From NCBI GenBank assembly GCA_019925095.2, contig CM034413.1, positions 12,359,001 through 12,423,000 on the forward strand: a stretch of 64,000 nt of DNA. Reading direction: 5' to 3'. This DNA comes from Dendrolimus kikuchii. Lineage: Eukaryota; Arthropoda; Insecta; Lepidoptera; Lasiocampidae. Position numbers and translations under genes: made by a program. The notes under the pieces were generated by a model that had not been told where the DNA came from, did not search any database, and worked only from the letters and a program-made list of their open reading frames with translations. Of this stretch, positions 1 to 9,902 are shown piece by piece; position 1 is the stretch's first letter, and each line of letters begins with the position of its first letter.

Positions 1-118
1 GTATGTAACTTTGAATATCGAATTGTAATTCTTAATTTAACAATAAAAAATATTATTTAATATATATAAATTTTCACTACACAAAGACATTGCATTAATG
101 TACTATCATCAATGATAA

Positions 119-434
119 TTTTTTTTTTTATTGCAGGAGATCAGCAGACAGGCAGACGGCCCACTTGATGGAATGCGGTTACCATCGCCTATGGACATTT
201 GCAACACCAAAGGTGCTACAAATGCGCTGCTGCTCTCTTAAGGGAAACTGGAACCTGGTCACTAATGCCGGAACACAACTCAAGGTTGTTATGGCGACAT
301 ACGTTAGACCAGGGGTGGTAGCCATCCAGTCAGGCAAATGCCCTACCACCTGGCTGTGGGTTGTTAAGTCGCCTCTTACGACAGGCCGCCCGACCGCAGG
401 CAATTGTATTCTTTCTCCGTTCCTGCATGGATAA
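119..434 (-). repeat. Family A repeat, near full length
   Basis: Starts on the + strand with a T-run followed by TTGCAGGAGATCAGCAGACA and ends with TCCTGCATGGATAA, so its sense strand is minus with the A-tail at the left. It is one of about 20 copies in the window. The open frames across it are only translations of the repeat. The motif order (GGTGGTAGGGC, TGTGTTCCGG, a final GGGCCGTCTGCC, A-tail) resembles 3' ends of lepidopteran CR1/Zenon-like LINEs or SINEs derived from them. That link is inference. Confidence 0.85.
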
Positions 435-594
435 ATTTGTTCTATGTTCTAGTTTTTATTTGTTTAAGGTATAACAACCACCTTCGTCTGCATAGATTTA
501 TTAGTCTATGCTAATTGTCATTGTCTATTATTCTTCTTCTTACGTTTTTTTACCATTACATGACGTCACGTACGTCCACAATAATAATAATAAT
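435..594. other. unassigned AT-rich spacer
   Basis: No gene or repeat recognised; ends in a short (AAT)n run. Confidence 0.4.
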
Positions 595-767
595 AATAAG
601 GCTTTCGCTCGGTAAATGGGTGAAGGGCCAGATGCAGAAGGCGGTTCTCCTGAGCACGGCACGCATTGTGAGGAAGTTCCTGTCTCTGGAGCCTAACCAC
701 CGGTAGCTTGGACCCTAGGCCCCGCTGTCGACGGACGTCATCTTTTTATATATTTTTTTAATATGTG

Positions 768-800
<33 letters not shown>
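595..800 (+). pseudogene. LINE C-terminal remnant (weak)
   Basis: A short GC-richer segment that can be read as a basic tail ending in RIVRKFLSLEP and then a stop. It is followed by a T-rich stretch running into (TA)n at about 779-802. The look (basic C-terminus, stop, short 3' UTR, simple-repeat tail) is that of the 3' end of a 5'-truncated LINE. No catalytic motif is present and the clade cannot be named. Confidence 0.3.

Positions 801-802
<2 letters not shown>
779..802. repeat. (TA)n microsatellite
   Basis: About 12 uninterrupted TA units. Confidence 0.9.
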
Positions 803-806
<4 letters not shown>

Positions 807-847
807 TAAAAAACATAAAAAAGAAAATAAACAAATATATGTGAAAT

Positions 848-895
848 AATAATAATAATCGGCAGACAAACACACACATTGTATACAATAAATTC
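848..895 (-). repeat. tRNA-SINE tail fragment
   Basis: (AAT)n followed by CGGCAGACAAACACACACATTGTATA matches, in inverse orientation, the 3' end of the tRNA-derived SINE at 18181-18422. Only about 50 bp remain. Confidence 0.65.
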
Positions 896-1559
896 CATTA
901 TTTTACCAAATACAAGTTTCATTTCCAATCCATTATTTGTGTATGACATATAGTGGTGCCGAGATTATTCAGTTATATATAATATCGTCTCAGAGCAAGT
1001 TATTTCGAATATATTTTTAATTTCCATATGAAAATGTCTGCCTGACACGAAGACAAGACATATTTTAAAAAATAATTACAATTATTATTTTACATACATA
1101 ATATAATTACAAAAAATTACATTTAAAACTTCACTATGGCGAAAGAAGAAATAAAAGAATTAATATTAAAAGAGGGCAATACAAAAGAACAAGGTGAGAA
1201 AAATACCTCAAAGAACATTATGGACCATTAACAATAGGCAACTATGAAGTAGGATTGAAAATTTTCAGTTAAATTACATTGACGAAAATAAAGACAAAGA
1301 AGGTTGTTATGTCTCGAACATCGCTCGAAGACTTTCGTCTTCGAACATTGCGGGATCAAAGACTTGATATTATGGCTACATTATAATAATGAAATCTGTC
1401 GGAATAAGAACCAACACTTACCACGTTTCGAACAAGCCAAATGACACGATATTCACATGTGAACCGATGGTCTAGATCGCCTCGTATATATTTAGAATGC
1501 GGCTGGGAAAACCCAGTGATACCACTATAAAAATTAACCTTTTAACTCTAGATAACTAA
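896..1559. other. no recognisable feature
   Basis: AT-rich single-copy-looking sequence with no long frame and no similarity to the other repeats in the window. Confidence 0.4.
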
Positions 1560-2575
1560 TCAAAATCATAATATTGTCATAAGCTTTCTGCGTTTCGGCC
1601 ACTTTTCAGCAGCCGTGATCACGGAAGATAAGGATGTCAGGTATCGATAAGTATTGTTACAATTTTATTTAGCCTACCGCCAAATTGTTCATCTTGATTT
1701 TGTTTATGGTTATTATTTACTCTATGTGTTGGAGCTTAACGGTTCTACTCTGCTAGGAGGGGAGCTGCCAATACTGCAACACACGCCTAGTCTGCTTTAC
1801 ACCGTCCGGCGACGCTTACGCATATAATAAACCACACATCGTTTACCTTTGTCGCGTATAATATCTGTACTGTGGTCACAATAAAGCTAATACAATCAGA
1901 ACAGTCCACTGATTACTACAAGAACCCATACCAGCCAGGGAGGAGCCTAGACATGATTTTTTTTTTTTGTTTTGGTTAAGTACATTTGTTCATCAATTAA
2001 GACGCTGATGAAACTATAGTTTTAAAGGTCACTCGCTTCGTTTTCCTCGCCGACGAATAATAAGTCCACAATCACGCATGGGATCGCGTGATGCGCGTCG
2101 TGTAGGTCACTGTAGTTCTTCACGGCTCGAAGGACCATGTCTAGGCTCCTCCCTGGCTGGTATGGGTTCTTGTAGTAATCAGTGGACTGTTCTGATTGTA
2201 TGAGCTTTATTGTGACCACAGTACAGATATTACAGTGACACGTGTGTGTGAACAGTGACAGTGACAGACAGTGTGGTTTATTATATGCGTAAGCATCGCC
2301 GGACGGTGTAAGGCGGACTGGGCGTGTATTGCAGTATTGGTGGCTCCCCTCCTAGCAGAGTAGAACCGTTAAGCTCCAACACTATGGGAGCCTAATCTAA
2401 TTTACCACCGCTTCGCAACATGTTGTGGCTTGAAGAGAAGAAGCGGCGCAAGAAACTCTTCAGCAGTATCTAATCAATTAATTTAATATTATATAAAATT
2501 TTTAGAGCTAGCCATGTTTGCTGAAAAATCAAATAAATTTCCGCGCTTAAAACTGTTAAAGCGTAGTTTTTTTAT
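1560..2575 (+). repeat. Family B repeat, split by an insertion
   Basis: 1575-1722 (GTTTCGGCCACTTTTCAG...TTTATGGTTATTATTTACTC) matches 43760-44090 and, inverted, 17300-17445. The family continues at 2386-2410 and 2525-2575 (CAAATAAATT..GCGCTTAAAAC..GTAGTTTTTTT). The palindromic element at 1727-2381 interrupts it, and a segment (CGCTTCGCAACATGTTGTGG, about 2405-2460) shared with 17020-17055 lies inside. Comparison with the copy near 44.1 kb gives the empty-site sequence. Confidence 0.7.
1727..2381. mobile_element. inverted LTR-like palindromic insertion with 5-bp TSD
   Basis: The left arm (1727 to about 1955) and the right arm (about 2136-2381) are inverted copies of each other, starting TGTTGGAGCTTAACGG and ending CCGTTAAGCTCCAACA. 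The element is flanked by the direct repeat CTATG (1722-1726 and 2382-2386). A 5-bp TSD with TG...CA ends is what LTR-retrotransposon integrases make, but here both termini are the same (5') LTR end. The central 180 bp is unique; read on the minus strand it continues from the arm into a short open stretch (2022-2219) that could be 5' internal sequence. No PBS or gag could be recognised. A foldback DNA transposon is the alternative. Confidence 0.6.
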
Positions 2576-2706
2576 TTTATTGCATGAGTTCAGCAGACAG
2601 GCAGACGGCCCACTCGATGGAAAGCGGTTACCATCGCCTATGGACATTTGCAACACCAAAGGTGCTACACATGAGCTGCTGCTCTCTTAAGGGGGACTGG
2701 AACCTG
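2566..2706 (-). repeat. Family A repeat, 5'-truncated
   Basis: T-run followed by GCATGAGTTCAGCAGACAGG through GGGGGACTGGAACCTGG, where similarity stops. Only the A-tail-proximal half of the family is present. Confidence 0.8.
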
Positions 2707-2942
2707 GACTGGAAGTTTTATTACAATCGAAATCATTCAAGGGCGCAATGATGGCCCTCTGCGCTTCCCACCTGACATTATTTCTCCAATTCAATAGTTT
2801 GAATAAAAAGTGCAGAGTGTGATGTATATATGGCGACAGATCAATAAGCTGAGTGCAAACCTTGTTTGCTGAAAATGCGGCGTACAAATTCTCAAAATAT
2901 GTTTTTATTTTTAAGATACATGTCAGTAATATAAGCACGTCG

Positions 2943-3480
2943 CTATTTCTTCAATACATTTAGTCTTTCTTTTTTACCCAATGAGACAGGGACCGCCTCC
3001 GCCGTCTCAGTGCCAGATACTGGGGACTCGAGGTCCCTTTTATAGCGGATCACTCGCAAAATGTGTCGCCGCCATTTACGACACTGCCCTCTAGGTGTAC
3101 CCCCGATGGACCTTACCGCCAAGACCTCCGCAGCAGGGTCCCTTTTATGCAATAAAGTGCTCGGATCCATACGGGGGCCCCGTACAGCTCCATGCTCCTG
3201 AGGACGCCGGCGTGAAGCCTTCGTACTACTGCGCCCGGCCCTCCTACGTTCAGCAGGAGTCTGACCAGAGCAGCAGCGGTTCCCAGACAGAACTGGCTCG
3301 TCGTAGTCGTAGCCAATGTTCCACAGGATCGGGCCCAGTACCAAACACTGTAGAACACCGCAACACGTCGCCTACCTGCGATCGAATCTGTTCTGGAGGT
3401 ATACTGGGAGTACCTAAGGGTTCAGCACTCTGGTCGCCTGAAGAGTCTATAACACATATTATTATAGGTTCTAGCATAGC
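2943..3480 (-). pseudogene. R1-clade LINE ORF2 remnant, frameshifted and internally deleted
   Basis: GC-rich compared with its surroundings. On the minus strand the reading passes from SVLGPILWNIGYD-like residues (the end of RT motif B in R1-type elements) almost directly to a stretch reading VVRRLHAGVLRSMELYGAPVW, the thumb/connection region of R1/TRAS/SART-type ORF2. The palm segment with the YADD box is missing between them. The reading changes frame at least twice, and the end runs into a stop at about 2943. Non-functional. The R1-clade assignment comes from the GAPVW and VLGPxLWNIGYD motifs. Confidence 0.6.
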
Positions 3481-3967
3481 ATTTAAATGTAAATTATAAG
3501 CTTCCTATTTGCAGAATGGTATTCTGTTTTGTAATTTTGCGTAACTGGTCGTGTACGGAGCCGCTCTGGATAACATATCAATTAGTTATTATGGTTTCCT
3601 CAAGTTAAGAGCCAATGGCGTTTCTGCTTTCACATATCTAATTTTGTAAATAAAAGTTTTTTGGAATGTTTCTCTCGTATTTATTTTTGAAGTGAAACTT
3701 CTATATAGACGAGGTTTTAGGAGTTAACTGTCACGAAAAAGCGTTACGGCCGCGTGGAAGAGCGGCATAAATTTAGACTGGACGAGTGAGAGGCGGCATA
3801 GTGTTAGAGTAGACTATCGATGTTTCTATTGGTTCCGGATCGAATTCAGTTTTTTTGTTTGATAAAATAAAATATGTTTAAATAAAAAATGTATTCATTA
3901 AAATGTACCTAACCTAACCAAATCATAATTTGCAGTAAACCTGCGAAAAGTCGAAATGTGTGCTGGG
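3481..3967. other. no recognisable feature
   Basis: Mixed AT-rich sequence without a long frame. A moderately GC-rich patch at about 3720-3830 could not be assigned. Confidence 0.4.
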
Positions 3968-4132
3968 ACACATAATAGAAGTGAAATTTCAACGGACAAG
4001 TGGAAAAACGAATCGCAACAAAATTTTAACTTGAAGTTTTACGGGCAGATTGTTAATGTACTTGTCCAATTTGTACCGTAAATGCAATTCGTTTTTCCAC
4101 TTGTCCGTTGAAGTTTCACTTCTACTATGTGT
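3968..4132. repeat. foldback inverted repeat (~49-bp arms)
   Basis: The arm at 3968-4016 (ACACATAATAGAAGTGAAAT...) and the arm at 4084-4132 are reverse complements with about three mismatches, separated by about 67 bp. It could be a small foldback MITE. No convincing TSD was seen. Confidence 0.75.
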
Positions 4133-4139
4133 GAATCCA

Positions 4140-4720
4140 TTAGTCATCAGGTACGTCGAAACAGAAAAAATCTGTCTGTACCCTGGATTGACTACAAAAA
4201 AGCCTATCATTCGGTGCTCCATACATGGCTGGAGAAAGTCCTGGAGCTGCATAAAGTAAATGCAACTCTCCGTGATTTCCTCAGTTCATGTATGGAGCAG
4301 TGGACCACGGTGCTTAGGCATCCAGGGGACAGAGGGAATCTTTCTGTTTTATACGACCCAATAAGGATCAAGCGGGGCATTTTCCAGGGTGACAGTTTGA
4401 GTCCACTTTGGTTCTGTCTAGCTTTGAATCCACTAACTACTCTACTTAGGGAGTCAAAGTTAGGCTTTCAACTTCAGAGATGGAGTTAGATTATATTACA
4501 CCTTATGTACATGGATGACGTGAAACTATTTGCATCGAAAAAGCCAGATCTTTTGCAGTTGATAAAGATTACTGAAAGCTTTAGCAACTCCATTAGTATA
4601 GAATTCGGTGTAGATAAGTGTGGCGTCATGCATGTACAACGAGGGTATTGTTGCGAGACGAATGTGATAGCACACATTTCGACTTTTTCTCTAGATTTAG
4701 AATAAAATGCAATTGCTTAT
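4140..4720 (+). pseudogene. LINE reverse-transcriptase fragment (R4/Dong-like)
   Basis: Two frames give the RT palm. WIDYKKAYHSV is motif A. GIFQGDSLSPLWFCLALNPL is motif B. After a stop and frame change, YMDDVKLFA is motif C, followed by FSNSISIEFGVDKC. The QGDSLSPLWFCLALNPL and YMDD..FG.DKC signatures are typical of LINEs of the R4/Dong type, a clade normally with a restriction-like endonuclease. Fingers, thumb and endonuclease are absent. The frame break at about 4488 makes it a pseudogene. Confidence 0.65.
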
Positions 4721-4788
4721 ATCTTTGACCTAGTACATGTAGCTTAAACTTTTCTATAAGGTCATATTTGGGTTACGCAAGTATCACC

Positions 4789-4915
4789 ACGTTTCTGAAT
4801 TTCGTAAAAAACTCAAGTGGTTGCCAATTCGTTTTCGCCGGAATACTCACATTCTTTCATTGCTTTATAGTGTTTTATTCACCTTAAAGAACGCTTCGAA
4901 TTTATTTCTTTAAAC
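4789..4915 (+). pseudogene. LINE C-terminal remnant
   Basis: A short reading containing VSEFRKKLKWLPIRFRRNTHI followed by a LLYSVLF-like stretch. This matches the C-terminal pattern of CR1/Zenon/Jockey ORF2 proteins (H-S-x-R-x-x-L-x-W-L-P-I-R). Degenerate and stop-terminated. Confidence 0.5.
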
Positions 4916-5215
4916 CAAATGGGAACTATTCCGCATCAAACTAAAGAAGAATCACGTAAATCGGATCATAAATCTCAGCGTAATCGATGTACATACGGAA
5001 CGAAACGGAAAAAAAATCATAAAAAATGTTCATAAAATGAAAACTACTAGGCCAAACTATGTTAAATTTTTAGGGGACCAAATGGCACCTATTCCGCATC
5101 GAACTAAAAAAGAATCACGTAAATCGGATCATAAATCTCAGAGTAATCGGTGAACATACATAAAAAAGAAGATTCCGACGAATTGAGAACCTCCTCTTTT
5201 TTATTTTATAAGACT
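4913..5215. repeat. two direct ~85-bp repeats plus GAATTGAGAACCTCCTC tail
   Basis: ATTCCGCATC.AACTAAA.AAGAATCACG, followed by TAAATCGGATCATAAATCTC, occurs at 4927-4980 and again at 5091-5143. The block ends CGACGAATTGAGAACCTCCTC, a motif that recurs at 28265. It looks like a decayed retroelement 3' region with an internal duplication. Confidence 0.6.
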
Positions 5216-5411
5216 TCGATAACAAAAGACGGTTAGCGCCGTGTGGTCTTTAACATAATAGTAAAAATTATTTTTACATTTTTTAACAAAGGAAAGTTGG
5301 TCAAGCATACAAAAGTGGCTAAGGTTCTCAAACTATTGTGAAAATATATTAGTTTACAAATAAAAATGTACGTTTTAAGTAATGTACACAATTGAAGATA
5401 GTCTGGAAATA

Positions 5412-6329
5412 TTAACAAAAAAATTTTAAATCTAAATCGGTCATCACTACAAAACTTCTTGTAGTGTCGTTTTTTCGAGCGAAGATTTTCATATTTTTTA
5501 CCCAAATAAATTGATAATTATGTTCTTTAGCAAGTGCCTTGGCCTTAGACAATAGCGTTTGGTTTCTGGTAGTGAGATGGTCGTTAACAAAAATTCTTCC
5601 GGCTCCATTTAGGCCAATGTCATTGGGTGTCAAGATATCCTTGCGTAAGCGAGCTGCACTGATAAAGTCCTCTTTGACATACTTATTAATAAAGGAAACA
5701 ATTATGTTTTTTATACCAGACTGGTGAGTGGGCACTCTGTGTATAAAATTGATTTTTTGCCTTTCTACTGGGTAGGAGATACTCGATCCGATCTTGGTAA
5801 TTACATCAAATAAATTTTCTCTGTCCTACAGTGGCACGCCTTTAATTTCGATATTGTTACTTCTTAACCATTGCTCGGAGGCTTGTTGGTCAGTTTCGAG
5901 CTTGCGAACTATTTTAGTCAGCTCTATAGAGTCTTCTTGAGCTTTTTCAACCTTTAAAATTCTTTCTTCCAAAGTTTGGATTTTGACTGAGAGTTCTAAT
6001 GCCAAAGACTTCAGATCACTCAGTTCTTTGCGTAGGGATTACACCTCAGACTCCAAACTTGACAGCGGAGCCAGTTTCAGATTGATGTTCATCAGCTCAC
6101 GCATAACGGAGTCGAGAGATACGGTTGGAGAATTGGCTGAAGAAGAGGTAGCAGTTAAATGAGCTCCAATACTCTTGCAGTTAGCGCACCTCCAAGTAGC
6201 TTGGCGGTCGCCAAGCTTTCGATAACCCTTTTCCGTTATTCCGGAGCACGCAAAATCAAAGAAATAGAGACGCACAGAACACTAAATAGCTTCAGACGCA
6301 TCATCGCCACATCTTGCACATACAACCAT
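5412..6329 (-). pseudogene. LINE ORF1 remnant: PHD finger + coiled coil + FP-like domain
   Basis: One reading frame from an ATG at 6329 to a stop at 5412, broken by several in-frame stops (one about 15 codons in, others between 5736 and 6038). The N-terminus shows CARC, a second cysteine pair region, and ATWRCANCK: a C4HC3-like PHD finger pattern. The middle (about 5850-6040) is heptad-like and rich in K, E and L. The C-terminal part (5412-5735) contains ARLRKDILTPNDIGLNGAGR, a following IFVNDHLT stretch and FIWVKNMKIFARKN. This is the fold seen in insect LINE ORF1 proteins that resemble the baculovirus FP protein C-terminal domain. Such ORF1s occur in CR1/L2-type LINEs. Dead copy, with no matching ORF2 adjacent. 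Confidence 0.65.
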
Positions 6330-6444
6330 GATATGATAGAATTGATACACAGAAGTGGGCCGAAACAAATTGAATTAAAGCGTAGTAAAGATTGAGAACC
6401 ACTGATTTATTTGAAACAGCGAACTGAACGTGTAGCCAGCAAGA

Positions 6445-6530
6445 GAAACGCCAAGTGACTGTAGGATATTGGTAGTTTTTGAGTTGTAATTATGTGTTTT
6501 GCGAGAAATGTGAACTATATAGCCAAATCT
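6445..6530 (+). repeat. Family M fragment
   Basis: TGTAGGATATTGGTAGTTTTTGAG and the following 50 bp match 49140-49222 and 63925-64000. Confidence 0.7.
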
Positions 6531-7050
6531 GAGTAGATGAAGGAGTTTTGTGACATTAAAAAAATACGTTAAAGGTATATGTAATGTGTAAAATATGTAA
6601 TGTAAACAGGCAAGGAAACCATATTAGAACTTAAAACAACGCTTTTTGAATTTGATTTTGAAAATAGTAAGTAATGAAGGAGTTATATGTGTAGCAAAGT
6701 GATAGTAAAAGAGCTTTGTAGGCCAATTTATCAATATTTACCTATTGTAACATATCCCTTTCATTCACTCATGTCTTCAATTATAGTTCACTGCTGGACG
6801 TAGTCCTCCCCAAATCGGCGCCACTAATTCCGGTCCATCGACTTCCCTAGGCGTCCTTCAAGTCGTCAGTCCATCGGGCGTTCGACCCTACGTTTAGGGC
6901 TAACAAATTTTTTTTTTCAAAATTTGTGAATAGGGATCAACATTTTACGAAAAATTCTGGATAGTCCCCTAAGACCATTTTTGTATAGCTCTATTTCCCT
7001 TACTGAAATTTTTCACCCTGTGTATGTTGTAGTTTATACAATCTATCTAT
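6531..7050. other. no recognisable feature
   Basis: AT-rich, without long frames. The stretch from about 6790 to 6895 is GC-richer but unassigned. Confidence 0.4.
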
Positions 7051-7188
7051 CCGTGCAGGAACGGAGAAAGAATACAATTTCCTGCGGGTCGTAAGAGGCG
7101 ACTTAACAACCCACAGCCAGGTGGTAGGGCATTTGCCCGACTGGACGGCTACCACCCCTGGTCTAAAGTATGTCGCCATAACAACCTT
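7051..7188 (+). repeat. Family A repeat, 3'-lacking
   Basis: Begins ATCCGTGCAGGAACGGAGAA and runs to CATAACAACCTT, where it is replaced by the R1-like GC-rich block. The 3' half is absent. Confidence 0.8.
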
Positions 7189-7194
7189 AGAGCA

Positions 7195-7510
7195 AAGGAC
7201 CTTCTACCCCCGCACAACGAAGTGGGGTATGTTCTCCCAGGACACACTCCAGGCACTTTATTACGCTGGATCGACTGGGCGTAACTATGTTCTAAATCTC
7301 AGCCTTTCCAACACAAACAAAAGCGCAGGGTCGACAGGGAGAAGGGGGTTTTTAGTGGGTATTGGGGTTGCTCGCTCGTGTAGCAACGCTCGGAGTCTTC
7401 CACACTATTCTGTGACGTCGATCGCGGACGGAGCACCGCCAAGAGCATACTATTGCTGCAGTGTTATCGCCCCCGACCGACGCGTGTCGTTCCCCTAGCA
7501 ACGGCCCAGT
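7195..7510 (+). repeat. GC-rich R1-type LINE 3'-UTR-like block
   Basis: Diverged from 10985-11230 but with the same order of landmarks: ACGAAGTGGG, GGCGTAACTA, TCT..GTCT, GGGAGAAGG followed by a TTTTAGTGGG stretch, and a final CCCCTAG. The 10.9-kb copy lies directly 3' of an R1-type ORF2 end, so this is probably a decayed 3' UTR of the same group. Confidence 0.5.
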
Positions 7511-7525
7511 TTGTGCGTAAATCGG

Positions 7526-7729
7526 TTAAGCATTTTCCCTCGCCTCAAAACAAAAAAAAAAAGGCGCTTGTGTCAAGTGCGAGATCTGCTTGCTGCCTCT
7601 GATGTTTATTTTTAAAAATATATGCACTTCGGTTCTTATTGGTGGGGGAATAATGTTCCAGCACCTGGAAGCTGAATACCGGAAGCCGCCTTTAAAAGCC
7701 GCTGAATGGTGTCGCAAAGTAATAAGCAT
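7526..7729 (-). pseudogene. LINE C-terminal remnant
   Basis: The minus-strand reading contains FRYSASRCWNIIPPPIRTEV. The pattern F-x-(Y/F)-S-A-x-R-x-W-N-x-(I/L)-P is the conserved C-terminal motif of many CR1/Jockey-type ORF2 proteins. A similar motif occurs at 31999-32083. Short and non-functional. Confidence 0.5.
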
Positions 7730-8458
7730 ATTATTAATATATTAAAATTAGTGTTTGATTTTTGGAGTATTGTAAACTGTTTTGTTTTGTTTGCCTTTTA
7801 TTAAATTTGAACATGTCATTCTGATTGTAATATTTTGTCAGTGTTTAATAAAGTATAGACTTGACTTGACTTTTGTTGATTTTGGCTCCAACGCCTTTGG
7901 CATTGATTTCGCCAATGTCGCCGTAAATGCGAAAAATATACGGAAAATGACAGGTGAATTAATGTAGCAAATTAAGCTCTATAATATAAATTTTGACCGG
8001 TACATTGTACAGTAAGGTTTTCTGTATACCTGTAATTAATAAAGTATATGGTGTAATGATTAATAATGCTGCAACTGGCCGGCCCCCAACTATGTTCGAT
8101 TAATTTCCGAACATATAATTTAAGTTTTTTACTGTGGTAGTTTTTGTTATAATATGTTTTTTCTACCATGGCAACATTCTCTTCTAAATTACCCTTCTGC
8201 TGTTATCTTTGTTGTTCTTGTATAAATATTTCATTTAATAAATATAATTAACTTTCCTGACCACGTTTTTAATTATACACTGCACATTGTCGTAGATTAG
8301 TAGATCTATGTGAGCCTGCCCATAAAAGTTTTATTATCATTTAACGCTAGTATTTTGCACCACGTGCTACAATTTCCTAAGTTCACGAGAACGCGATTCA
8401 ACCTGTCATAGAAACATCACGTCGAAGATACGCCCAGTATATTAGCAGAGGAACAATG
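7730..8458. other. no recognisable feature
   Basis: AT-rich, no gene recognised. Confidence 0.4.
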
Positions 8459-8831
8459 TAAACTAGTTACATACATACATAACTTCACGCCAGTTCCCTT
8501 GCGGGGTAGGCACGAACAACAGAGTGCCATTTAGGCTTATTCTTACACACCTCACTTGCCTCTTTGACATTCATAACTCTTGTCATGCACTCTCGTCTGT
8601 TCTTAAGGCTCCTGACATCACCTTCTGCTAGTACACGATCAATTTGATCATGGAAGGTGTGTCGTGGCCTTCCACGACTTCTGCATCCATCCACTTTTGC
8701 ATTGTATATCTGTTTAGTCATTCTTTCATCATGCATTCTTTTCACATGCCCGAACCACCGGAGCATTCCTTTCCTTACCTTCACCCCGACACTCTCTTTC
8801 AGACCAACGCTCTTTCTCTTAAACTAGTTAC
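8459..8831 (-). mobile_element. Family R (RTE) 5'-truncated insertion with 12-bp TSD
   Basis: A copy of the last ~350 bp of the RTE element at 51722-54450 on the minus strand, ending in a (CATA)n tail at the left. It is flanked by TAAACTAGTTAC at 8459-8470 and 8820-8831. Tail, 5' truncation and TSD are the marks of target-primed reverse transcription. The reading (KGMLRWFGHVKRMHDERM, RGRPRHTFHDQIDRVLAEG) is the ORF C-terminus and is still open over 99 codons, but it carries no enzymatic domain. Confidence 0.9.
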
Positions 8832-9026
8832 CAAGAAACAAATTAAAACATTTGCTAATAATCAATCACATTTTTTTTATGTTGCTCTATTTCTCGAATT
8901 TCATGATTTTGTTTGGGCCCTCGCCCATCCTCGTCACAGCTGGTCACATTCGTGAGATATCTCCCATACCAGGGCGACATCACATAATTTGCAGTTTTAC
9001 ATCAAGACATTGTTGAATTTATTTAT

Positions 9027-9430
9027 TAACTTACAAACATCACTCATCATCATCCGAGCGTTAAATCCCGGTTGCGTTCGGAGCGATCACTTCGACGCCC
9101 AGGGTCCGCTTTCCTACTTTTTCTTCTCCACTTCGCGCGATCTTCGGCATCCCTTGTATTGAGACCATTGGTACGCATGTCATCCCTCACAACGTCAAGC
9201 CAGCATTTCTTGGGCCTACCCCTTCGACCGGGACCTGGCGGAGGCGGCATGGCTAGACATTTGTTCCCCACGTAACTAGCCGGTTTCCGTAAAACGTGGC
9301 CATACCAGCGTAAGCGACTCTCCTGCAGTTTGTCTGCTATGTCACGGACGTGAAGGCTGCCGCGGATGCGGGAGTTCCGGACGCGATCCTTTCGCGTGAC
9401 TCCACACATACATAACTTACAAACATCACT
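9027..9430 (-). mobile_element. second RTE-type LINE, 5'-truncated, 18-bp TSD
   Basis: The minus-strand reading of about 119 codons begins MCGVTRKDRVRN, contains LRWYGHVLRKPASYVGNK, GPGRRGRPKKCWLDVVRDDM and AEDRAKWRRK, and ends with a stop and a (GAT)n tail. WYGHVLR and GRPKKxWxD are typical of the C-terminus of RTE-clade ORFs, and this family is different from Family R. The copy is bounded by the perfect direct repeat TAACTTACAAACATCACT (9027-9044 and 9413-9430). Confidence 0.85.
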
Positions 9431-9489
9431 ATCTTTACAATTGTCAGCAATACGATAGCGTTGTGTAAATAATACATTATAGACACATA

Positions 9490-9902
9490 TCTTTTAATAT
9501 ATAAAATTCTCGTGTCACAGTGTTAGTTATCATACTCCTTAGAAACGGCTTGACCGATTCTCATGAAATTTTGTGTGCATATTGGGTAGATCTGAGAATC
9601 GGACAACATCTATTTTTCATCTCGTCCACCCCTAAATTTTTTATTTTAATTTTTAGATAAATTTTTTCTAGGATACAGCATTAAAAAATACATACAACCC
9701 TAAATTTTCACCCCTCTACGATCAACCCCTATTTTTAACTTTAATTTTTTGGCAAGATTTTTAATCTCATTTTGTCATGACTTAGAATAAAAAAAATTAT
9801 ATTACTCTTTTAGATTCACAATTAGAACCGGTAGGTGACGCTGAGATCGGGTTCTAGAATTTTATTTTTTAAAGGCAGGACAACGTCTGCCGGGGCCGCT
9901 AG
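9490..9902 (+). mobile_element. non-autonomous Helitron
   Basis: Begins TC at 9490 after an A, ends CTAG at 9899-9902 before a T, and has the hairpin-forming GGCAGGACAACGTCTGCC about 10 nt before the end. These are Helitron end rules (5' TC, 3' CTRR, insertion between A and T). The interior is AT-rich and non-coding. 48299-48860 and 56266-56815 are inverted, related copies. Confidence 0.8.

Noticed and set aside
165..434. Open frames of 60-130 codons at 165-434, 12938-13294, 17802-18177, 31413-31727 and similar places as genes
   Set aside because: They translate copies of Family A in whichever frame happens to be open; the same DNA is repeated about 20 times.
2022..2219. 65-codon minus-strand frame as an independent gene
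   Set aside because: It straddles the arm and centre of the palindromic LTR-like insertion; better explained as element sequence.
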